Of a DNA stretch of 38,280 nucleotides, positions 1-9,300 are shown piece by piece. Both the position numbers and the translations under genes were made by a program. The DNA is from Lingula anatina (taxonomy: Eukaryota; Brachiopoda; Lingulata; Lingulida; Lingulidae), in NCBI RefSeq assembly GCF_001039355.2, contig NW_019775924.1:23299-61578 (forward strand). The letters are read 5' to 3'. The notes under the pieces were generated by a model. That model had not been told where the DNA came from and did not search any database. It worked only from the letters and a program-made list of their open reading frames with translations. Positions within the stretch are counted from its first letter, which is position 1. Every line of letters begins with the position of its first letter.

Positions 1-456
1 GCTGAAGCAGCAGTGGTTTCCACGGCTGAAGCGGCGGTGGTTTCAGCGGCTGAACCGGCAGTAGTTTCTACAGCTGAAGCGGCCGTAATTTCTGCAGTTG
101 AACCGGCAGTAGTTTCTACGCCTAAAGCGGCAGTAGTTTCGGCAGCTGAACCGGCAGTGGTTTCCACGGCTGAAGCGGCAGTGGTTTCTTCGGCTGAACC
201 GGCAGTGGTTTCCACGGCTGAAGCGGCAGTGGTTTCCACGGCTGAAGCAGCAGTGGTTTCTACGGCTGAAGCGGCAGTGGTTTCCACGGCTGAACCGGCA
301 GTGGTTTCCACGGCTGAAGCGGCAGTGGTTTCCACGGCTGAACCGGCAGTGGTTTCCACGGCTGAACCGGCAGTGGTTTCTACGGCTGTAGCGGCAGTGG
401 TTTCTACGGCTGTAGCGGCAGTCGTTTCTGCCTCTGGAGCGGCAGTTGTTTCGACA
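1..456 (-). repeat. Tandem array of nineteen 24-bp units
   Basis: The unit on the plus strand is near GCTGAAGCGGCAGTGGTTTC plus CACG. Nineteen units lie in exact 24-bp register from base 1 to 456. On the minus strand each encodes A-V-E-T-T-A-A-S, with A/G alternation at position 7. Units near the start of the protein (about 380-456) are the most diverged, and the array runs off the edge. Confidence 0.9.
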
Positions 457-511
457 GCTACGACAACAGTATCGGTTTGTCTTACATCATTTAAACGGGA
501 TCTGCGCAAAT
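1..511 (-). CDS. Exon 2 of left mucin-like gene: AVETTAAS repeats (partial)
   Basis: It opens in the phase required by exon 1 and stays open to the window edge. A linker of about 20 residues with dibasic LRRSR precedes the 8-residue repeats. The plus-strand frame (VVSTAEAA) is also open over the repeat but has no signal peptide or splice support. Confidence 0.7.
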
Positions 512-954
512 CTGAATGAGAATGATATATTTCAGATATGCAGTACATAATGCTCTGATTTAAAGTAGAGCGTGCGTGCAATACCATGATTTCAAAGCTT
601 GGAAACTTGTCGCCATTACAAGCATATAGGTTTCGGTAGCATGTGCAGGTTGTACTGGAATCGCGGAGGCGTGCCGATATTGAAGATAAGTTGCCAGTAA
701 ACTCTAACATCCAGACTGGGATAAAGATAATATTAACATCAGGAAGGACCAGATTAGCTTCTCGGTAATGACTTGACTTTTACTTTTACAGACCATGTTA
801 TAAGCCGTAGAACGGTAGTTTTATGAGTAATAATTGACGAATTTAAAATTTAAATTTAATATTTGTATAGATACTCACAAAGTGGGATCGAAGCTGCGTC
901 ACATGACAGGACAGCAATAGCAGCCATGAGACAAATATTTGTCAGGGTCGTCAT
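1..954 (-). CDS. Secreted mucin-like repeat protein, 5' part (partial at left edge)
   Basis: This is a two-exon reading on the minus strand, exon 1 at 954-879 and exon 2 at 511-1, continuing off the left edge. Exon 1 starts at the ATG at 954 and encodes a signal peptide with the hydrophobic core ICLMAAIAVLSC followed by DAASIPL. It ends in phase 1 at a GTGAGT donor. The acceptor TTCAG (516-512) leaves two bases that complete a Tyr codon, so the frame runs on into LRRSRLNDVRQTDTVVV and then the AVETTAAS repeats. The phase match and signal peptide are seen directly. A secreted or cell-surface mucin role is inferred from the Thr/Ser/Ala-rich repeats with no visible cysteine. LRRSR just after the signal peptide could be a proprotein-convertase site. 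The rest of the protein is outside the window, so a membrane anchor cannot be judged. Confidence 0.72.
512..878 (-). other. Intron 1 of left mucin-like gene
   Basis: It runs from the GT at 878-877 (GTGAGT) to the AG at 513-512. I see no other gene in it. Confidence 0.65.
879..954 (-). CDS. Exon 1 of left mucin-like gene: signal peptide
   Basis: It encodes 25 codons plus one base. The N-terminus has a short polar start (MTTLTN), a hydrophobic run and small residues (CDAAS) suited to signal peptidase. The donor GTGAGT begins at 878. Confidence 0.72.
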
Positions 955-1005
955 CGTCGACTTCTTGTGCAGGCGAGAGAGGGAAACATATAAGCTATAA
1001 ATTAA
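955..1005 (-). promoter_or_regulatory. Possible TATA-like element of left gene
   Basis: The minus strand reads TTTATAGCTTATATG about 40 bp before the ATG at 954. This fits a TATA-type core promoter with a short leader, but the motif is weak in AT-rich DNA. Confidence 0.25.
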
Positions 1006-1011
1006 TCTTTT

Positions 1012-1044
1012 AGCCGAAAGAAATCAATTGCATTGATTTCGGCT
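1012..1044. repeat. Inverted repeat (hairpin) upstream of left gene
   Basis: AGCCGAAAGAAATCAAT is followed after TGC by ATTGATTTCGGCT. The two arms pair over 13 bp with a small bulge in one arm. It lies in the divergent interval between the two mucin genes, 60-90 bp upstream of the left gene's start codon. Confidence 0.6.
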
Positions 1045-3292
1045 TTTCGTAATAATCCCTCAAATAAGTATAATAAGGATAATTGGCAATATAAATGGAT
1101 TTGAATTTTTCAGACAGCTTTCGAATTCAATTGCCCTTTGCAAAAGGTTTTGTATCCTTTAATATTTCTATAGTCTATTTGGCAACATGGCTCCTCCCAC
1201 ACTGGCACTTTTGCAGACGGTGTAGCTTGAGCAATTACAATTTGAAGTTATATATTTCAGTGTGTGTGTGTTCTGCTGGCTATACATACAGTAATAATAA
1301 TATTCTACAACTACTTCTAATTAAGTCATAGATTTAATTATCTTCTTTCTCTTCAGAAAAAATAGCCTATCCGCCGCAAGCTCTTTTAGATCCGGACATT
1401 ACGCTTGTTCACACACATTTCTAAATATTAATTATATGATTATTGTTAGGGATTTGTAAATTGAAGAAAATGCCCTTTATCAGTTAAGACGAACCAAAAG
1501 TCTGTCAGTCTATGCTGTTTTCATAGCCCTCTCTTACCTTGAATGCGTTGCACGTCAGTAACAGGACAATGTGCCCCAAAATTATTCGTAAATGTAGCCG
1601 TCACAGAAAAGTCCTTTCTCTTCTCTCGTCAAACGACTGACATAAATGATCTCTTCTCTACAAAATGATAGACAGAAAATATATGATATTAATATTTTTG
1701 ATGAACATCATCTTGTCATTTAATATTTATGTTAATTGATATTGTGATGGCTCTCTTATGTAACTTTTTCGGCCAAATATTTTATGTACATAGTATAAGG
1801 CGGCCTTTTTCGTCGTGACCGATACAAATATTAAAAGAGAGGCAATTAGTCACACCAACGTATTATTTTGCGTCAGACACATTATAAACTGCATACATAT
1901 TAGATACGTTGTTTTGGAATATACAGGTACCAGTATCCCTTAATTTTGCAATATTGTGCAGAAATGCCGGCACAGAGATACGAAAAGTGACGTAACACTA
2001 GTTTTTAGTCACAGTTATTGCTGTAAACAAAGATGCCAGAAATGGAGAAAAAGTAGAAGGATGAAAGGATTCAAGTTACGACAAATCTGGACAATGTACA
2101 CTTCAAGCATGCGTAGTCCCTTGAGATGCAATGCATTTGAAATAGCACATATGTTTTTTTAAAATGCAGATGTTTTTCTCACTGATTAATGGCTCAGTTT
2201 ATTAAAAAAAACAAAAACAAAAAAATGAAGACTTGAATCTTGAAAGTTTTATCCTTGGGTAGTTCTTTTATATTTAATTTACAAACCAGTAAGAGCGAAT
2301 TTTTTAAAATAATTTTGATTTGTCTGTCAGATCTATCTTGCTTTTGAATAATGATTCTAACATACAGCACATGGAAAGGAAATGATACTGGAGAAAGATA
2401 GTGATTAAAAAATTACTCAACTTCAAATTCAGCATCATGGGAATCATCCGAGATAGCTCAAAGTCTCGTGGAATTTGGCGGAGGTTGCGGTCGGTAAAAA
2501 TGGCAGACTAGTGAGTGGGCCTATTTCTCTTGTTGTTTTCTCTTAAGCTCTGACGAAATACAGTCTATTGTACAACAGGTAGGAATACACCATGTTTTAG
2601 ATGTCACTTCTGTATTGCATTCTTAGATCACATTCCCAAAAGAAAGAATAATGTGCTCGGAAAGGGAACAGCCATTTTCAGTGTAGTCAAAACTTTGGTT
2701 AAAATATTTTTAATTCACAAATATACGCCACTTGATTGAAGATTCCAATAATATGGTCATTTTTGACTTTCTGATGAAATATGTGGTAAATAACTTCTTT
2801 CCCCCCTCTCTATCTCTTTTCGTTCGTGGAAACACCGTCGTTCACATATGCATGGATTTTATTAAGTATTTCAATACCCAGTGATTCAAGTCAATACTAG
2901 TTCCAGTGCCCTCCAACAGATGGAGCAGCATTAAGGTCACGTGTGGCACTAGATGAAGGTGTCTTTGATCAACCGCCTACGGAATTCCCTAAACATATTT
3001 GCTCTTTCACCCGGGTTAAATGTTCGAATTGATCAATGCTCCGATTAAATAAAAGCGTTCATTAATCTATATTCGTCACATTGCGTTAGATGCTTGTAAT
3101 ACATTTAAACCATTTGCACATATACGTTAACTTTACCCAGTTTGACTCAATGTCATGTCCGATAATTGTGATTCATTATGCACCCGTCATATTGCATGTG
3201 TTTTCTTATATTGATTAATAATTTAAAATTAAAAAATAAACGAGCTGCTTTGATTTAGGCTTGCACTTGTCTCTCTCCGCATACATATAAGG
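1045..3292. other. Intergenic sequence between divergent mucin genes
   Basis: This is AT-rich sequence with short chance ORFs only. I see no supported exon, RNA gene or recognisable mobile element in it. An A-rich run lies at about 2200-2227. Confidence 0.5.
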
Positions 3293-3300
3293 TATAAAAA
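3293..3300 (+). promoter_or_regulatory. Candidate TATA box for the large mucin gene
   Basis: TATAAAAA lies about 525 bp before the start codon at 3821. A start site near 3325 would give a leader of about 500 nt, or a leader with an intron, since TTTTCAG occurs just before the ATG. No transcript data are available to confirm it. Confidence 0.25.
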
Positions 3301-3468
3301 TCTGTATTGTTCCAGTAAAGATAACACGGTTTTAAAAAGTTAGCTGCAGTTTATCAAACAACTCGCACAGTCATATATTTATTCTGAATAAAGACAAATA
3401 TTTGATAATGATCGAAATACAGTCAAGTGAGTCGCCTTCAGCCAGGGATCTAAGTGGTCATTTTGGTT

Positions 3469-3750
3469 TCAAGATTTTTGTAAATATTTAATAATGAAAT
3501 GACCACTATTTGATATACATCCAGTTTCATTAATTTGTATTTGGTTTGAAATAAAGATAATCATTTGAAATGAAGTAATCGTAATGAGACCCGCTGTCAG
3601 TAAAGTGTATGACGCGCATGTTTTCACCACGCTGATGTCGCTCGGATCACAGTCGCCGAGATTAAAGTATGCCGCGATTGAATCTTGGGGCAGAAAGTAG
3701 CCATCGTCTGCGTGCTTAACACCGCAATCCACTGAATTAATCTCCGACAC
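3469..3750 (-). CDS. Hypothetical 93-residue minus-strand ORF (doubtful)
   Basis: This ORF opens with MSEINSVDCGVKHADD and has a hydrophobic stretch (TLLTAGLITITSFQM) near the middle. The part at 3600-3750 is visibly more GC-rich than its flanks, and its codons look coding-like. It lies directly upstream of the large mucin's first exon, so the base composition may simply reflect a promoter. I recognise no family. Confidence 0.15.
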   Translation of the reverse strand: MSEINSVDCGVKHADDGYFLPQDSIAAYFNLGDCDPSDISVVKTCASYTLLTAGLITITSFQMIIFISNQIQINETGCISNSGHFIIKYLQKS

Positions 3751-3820
3751 CGTTCCTGTCTTTAATGAGAATTACACCGGCGGCCTTAGAGGCAGTGGAT
3801 TTAGTATTTTCAGTTCAATA

Positions 3821-3926
3821 ATGACAATTACCTGGTTGCAGAGATGGGAGATTATTGTGTGTTTTTTCACGGGAATTGTGTTTATTCAAGGAGCAGCAAA
3901 CCAAGCGACCGACATAACGTTTTCCG
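3821..3926 (+). CDS. Exon 1: signal peptide
   Basis: The ATG at 3821 opens MTITWLQRWE, then the hydrophobic core IIVCFFTGIVFIQG and AANQATDITFS. It ends in phase 1 (a single G) before GTAACG. The next acceptor supplies AT, making an Asp codon. This is the only signal-peptide exon I find upstream of the mucin exon, and its phase fits. Confidence 0.75.
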
Positions 3927-6299
3927 GTAACGTTTATTTTAATTAATTTTTCATTATAAAAATTATATTAGCTCTGTGAGAACTTCCATTAAAATAGAGA
4001 CTTAATATGGTTGAGTGTGAGATGAGGGGATTCATTTTGATATGCTAATGTTCTACGAGAGGTTTTAACCTCCTTTTTTCGGTATTTTCGTTCCAAACCA
4101 CAACAAAATTTGATGGTAGATTGCTTCTTCCTCTCATGTATCTGCCATTTTCAGCCTTTGGCTTTTCGACGCGCAATACATTTCTTAAAATTAATTGATA
4201 GTCGGCTGAATATGTAAATGGGGCTATTTTCAAAAGGGTTGCATATTATTTATTGGACAGATGATTCTTTAGCTATCTACAATTCTATAGCACATCTTTT
4301 TTAAAAAATACTAAAAAACATGTTTTTGATGGGATATTCATGAACGTGCATCATGCCACGGAATTGATAATACTTCAAATTGCACAACAGTTATATACGA
4401 AAATATTCAATAATTTTTCAATGATACCTTTTTAGTGAATACATGTTATATTTCTCCCGCCCTTAAAATAGCCCAGATGTAATCAACTTACATTTAGATG
4501 TTAATTGTTGGTAATATTAAGTAGGGCAAGTACAAGTTGAAGTATGAAAAATGTTGAGCTTTGGGACATTGTTACCCAGCGAAACGAGAAAGCGGTAATA
4601 CTCAAAGTAATAAAGGCATCCACTCCCGTTGTTAAAAGGAGTGTGGTGCCGTTTAGCTATCGATTGATAGCACTGTATATACATGTAGACATCAACATAT
4701 CCAAAGCGACACCATACTAATGGAGATAAAACACAATCAGAGGCATATTCTTTTATCCGAAAAAGGAACGCGTACCCAAATTGAATGTGATAAAATACAA
4801 GGCCCAAAAATATTACCGTTATCGATATCGGCACCACACCCAGGGTCTAGTCGGACGTCTTTGACCAAACTTGATCGTCTCCATGACAACGGGGAAATAT
4901 GACGTATTTTCTATCGAATTTAATCCTGAAGCCAAGCTTAAATTAACTTAAATAAACGTAACTTTTAAATTATTTCATAACGTGTCGAAATTTTACGGGT
5001 TATTGTAATATATAAGCGTAGGGTTCAGTTCAAATTTTAATTTAAAAATGCTCATAGATTTGGTCTTTCAAATCAGATAATAATAATTATAATAATAATT
5101 TATTTTTAGGGGGAATACCATTATAATCTCAATGCTCCTTACAAAGAGAGCTAGAATATTTTAATTGCTTATCAAAAGCCTTAAAAATGGTGAATATAAG
5201 GTTCACTCATGAATTATGACAAACCAACAGAAAATTAATCTGTTCACAATTGTATGTATAATAGTCATCCAGTCGTGCATCACATAAAGCATTTTTTCAT
5301 ACTGGACGTATAATATTAGTTTAGGTCACGATGTTGCCTTTCCCTCTCGGAGACTTCAGTAGGTCTACTGAAAATACAGGTGAACTTTTCTCAGTCTTGT
5401 TGCGTAATCTGTAATCTCAGTAACACAGTTAAGTCTCCGAGACATAGACGCAACGTCGTCAACTAGACAAAAATTGAAAATCCAGTATAAGATTTAAAAA
5501 TTTCCTTTAACCTGCATATAAATTTTAACCACATGTTACGTACAAACCATGCTGCCTTATTAACCGTGATATCGAAGTGGATATAATGTGTATAAGAACA
5601 TAAAAGGTGAAATTAATCAAGAAAAATGTGCATTCAGGTAGTAATAGCCGTAAATGAAAGCCTCGTTGACTGGCAATTAGAACAGCAAGCGATGAGAAAA
5701 TCCCTACAGGGATATCCCTGCCTTAACAGTTGGCGTTGAAATCAGACTCCCTCTTAATGGTAAAACTAAATGCATGTATATTTGTATAAAGCAGAGCGCT
5801 TAACTACTCGACATTCCTTCTTGCAATAAATCCGTATTATTTACTGTGGTTTAAAACATTGTGTGCAATGGTCTTTCTGTGTAGGTCTGGCGATAGTCGG
5901 TAGAATTATGTCACATTGGTCACGTTCACATCAGGACTTGCACTCTTACACAGGACGCTTTTTGTTTGAGGAAATTGAGGATTTATTTCGAGGGTTACTA
6001 AAGGTCCGTTCTTTACAGGCGACCAAACAGTGAAACGCGTTCATAACGATGTAGACGTAAAGTTCCCGGTAAAAACTAAATTGATAATGCACAATTTAAC
6101 TGGCTGACAGCGAGAATGTATTAATGGTTTCTTCCTATTTGGAATTATTTTTTATACTATCTCGTTTACTTTGATTCGATGGGCAACTTCAGCTTGCTCA
6201 GTAGAATGCTAAAGTAGTGTCGTAGGCTAAGCTTTATGACGGAAAAAATTATGCTTCAGTTTTTTATTTTTTATTTGTTTATTTATTTGTTTATTTATT

Positions 6300-6353
<54 letters not shown>

Positions 6354-9300
6354 TTGTAGAAAGAACATTAGCCGGTTAAATCTCAGTCGTCTAAAAATTA
6401 ACCCCAAAACTGACAACAGAATTTGATGGTAGATTGCTTCTTCCTCTCATGTATTGTTATTTTTAGACTTTTTTTAATTATTTGTAAAGTGCATTGAAAT
6501 GTAAAAAATGGAATGCGCTATATAAGAAATAAATATTATTATTATTATTATGTATCTGCCACTTCCAGCCGTTGAGTTAAATCTCAGTTTTCTTGACACA
6601 ATGCGCATGTCCAAATTTGCTTGGTAGCCTCTCCGCCCACACCTCACCAAGTCTCCAACACTGGAGGTGGATTCTGGCGTTTTCACTTTTTGGTTTACGA
6701 ACTTGTTCTCCTAAGGCGAATTGATTATTATATGCAATTTTCCAAGAATTCTAATTTTGGATGAATACTCAACGTTTTTGATATTGACATTTCACTGTAT
6801 ACGCATCAACACTATCGATTGTAGCTACGATGATAGGCATTAAGTGTGTCTCAGCAAACATTGTCGCAGGGGAATAGGGGGATTAAATTGTAGACTTGAT
6901 TGATTACATCAGTGTTAATATTTGGTCATCGCACTGGTCTGGTTATGTATTGACTTTCTACTTGATTCCTACCCTGTGTGTTACTGTTACACATTCTAGC
7001 ACCAAGGTGATGTATTTATGGCAGTATGACGACACTGAAATCAATGGGGTCAGTAGTTACCACAAGAAAAAAAGATTAACTCTCATATCTACTTGTTAAA
7101 GGTGATCTCGACTGAATTGGATGCGTCCGCACTATACCATGAAAATGCTTGTTTGTTTTGATTCATACAAAGTAAATAATTTAGACTATAGATGCATTTC
7201 AATCAAACTTATTTATTTCTTAGATACAAAAACTAAACGGTTATTTTAATGACAAATCTTCAGTTTTGATTCAAAAGTAACGCCAAAAATACCTACATGT
7301 ACTCCAGGACCCAGCAAAGAGTATAAAAGCCGGCCCAAGGCAAATTTGAATATGATGTTTGACAACGCATAACTTTTATATTAAAAACCCTTACCCGGTT
7401 CTCCAAACCCCCCTGAAGTTTTGTGTTTTACACAATGCTAAAAATTCGTCAAAAATCAGTAGACAATTATATTTTGTTTCGAAATATCGAACGGCTGTAT
7501 GATATAAAAAAAGGCAGATTCTTTATTAGACTCTCGAAAGAACAAATGATCGGCGCACTTGCAATATCATTTATTGTGTTTACATTTATATCCGATCTGT
7601 AAAAGTGAAAGCTTATTTAGAAGACATCGATAGCTAGGGTATATCTAAACACCTTCTCTTGTACATCACCTGGAGACAAAGCGGCGTTGCTTTCGTGAGT
7701 AAACTCAATCGGGGCTCACTCGGAAATGATCTCACGTCTGTTGTAGTGTCGTTAAGCGATGCGGTCAATACACACCACCAGAAGTTGGCACCTGGAGTGG
7801 GCTTTAAGGAGTGTCAATGGGCGCGTGCTTGAATTTCAGCTATCCCCACACTCCAGGGGTGACAGGTATACGGGGATTACACGTAATAGCATAGGATCTG
7901 TACACAATAACCGCCGCACCATGCATAAAATCCACTTACTTTAAACAAGAAAAACTTCAATAAGGTTTGTTTAATAAAAAATGTTAAGATGTACAGGTGT
8001 TTACTCTTCATAACAATGAATAAAGTCAGGCGCTCTATATTTTTAATGTTAGAAACGCCAATTACATGGAAATAGAAATTTAAACCGGGCACAAGTATGA
8101 ACTCTTGTTCGTTTTGCAAGCTGACTAGCATTTTATACGCCAATAAGACTTAAAGTGATTTTCTGATTCTTTTAAGCTTCTTATCTTCTGTAAGATACAC
8201 CCAGCCGCATTTCACTTGATTATCGTTGCTATTGTGCCAAGTTTTTTTATTCGGTCTTTTTATTTCACTCTAAAATACTTATGTACTATCATAAAGTCAT
8301 ACTACATAATGGGGGAAATTAAATTGAAATTCTTTAAATAATTGCTGTGACGCATGTCAGTTGAGTTTAAATCTCAAAAGAAAAAAGTGTCCAAACACCA
8401 AAAAAGGGTTAAACTACATGATATCGAGTTAATTGTATTTTATTGCATCGTTCCCTTTAATATTAGTGCATTTTACAATAAATACGTAAATAAATAAATA
8501 AATAATAACATACGAAAGTACAAATATTATATTATATAATGCTGAAAATTAACGTTGACAGTAGCTCGTTGATAAGATATAAATCTGAGTTTATAACTTG
8601 TTTTTCTAACATAGATCAGGGTACAGGAGAATCAACGACGATCACCCTGCCAGGTTTTGTAGACGATACCAGTGGCACCAATATGGCACCTACATCAGCG
8701 GCCGGGGATTCAGTGACAGCACTTCATTCGTCTTTTACTACCACAGCGCCGGGCTGGGCTGACAGCACGGCCTACGAACCAGACACAGTATCTGTGATAA
8801 ACTCTTGGACTTCTTCTTTAGACTACTCCTCAACTGACCCTGTGTCCAACACTGCTCTGGCCACAATGTTTCCTGAAAGTAGACCTCAATTTGATTCATT
8901 AACTGAAATATCAACAACAGGGGACATGTATTTCGAAACGAATTTAGAAGCAACGGTCTCTAAAAACACATATTTTTATGCGTCGACTAAAGAGGAAACG
9001 ATTGTGGAGACATCGATAAGAAAAACGGATGAAGGTGCATTATTCACAACAACAGTAGCAACAGCTGATGTTGTAACAACGACAATGCCGACACCAACGA
9101 TAGTAACTGATGAAGTCACAATGACCATGCCTACAACAACACTAGCAACAACTGATGATGTAACAATGACCATGCCTACAACAACAATAGCAACGGCTGA
9201 TGATGTAACAGTGACCATGCCTACAACAACACTAGCAACAACTGATGAAGTCACAACGATCACGCCTACAACGCCAATAGCAACGGCTGATGTTGAAACA

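Larger units (their letters stand above)
3927..8614 (+). other. Intron 1 (4.7 kb) with small repeats
   Basis: It is bounded by GTAACG and by TTGTTTTTCTAACATAG, a strong polypyrimidine acceptor with a branch-like TAAC. No further exon is evident. It holds the inverted repeats, dispersed repeats and microsatellites listed separately. A second in-phase acceptor (GGTACAG, about 10 bp downstream) could be used alternatively. Confidence 0.65.

Noticed and set aside
13-519. Plus-strand ORF with VVSTAEAA repeats
   Set aside because: The minus-strand reading has a signal-peptide exon and an exact splice-phase match. The plus frame has neither.
4517-4902. Overlapping ORFs on both strands (106 and 60 codons)
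   Set aside because: They fall within an inverted-repeat segment of intron 1 and have no coding-like composition or splice support.
7322-7329. TATA box of an alternative mucin promoter
   Set aside because: No in-phase first exon with a signal peptide follows before 8615. Kept only as a low-confidence motif.
8539-8614. ATG at 8539 as the start of the mucin
   Set aside because: The 25 codons before 8615 lack a signal peptide, contain a strong polypyrimidine acceptor, and read as intron. The exon at 3821 supplies a good signal peptide in the right phase.
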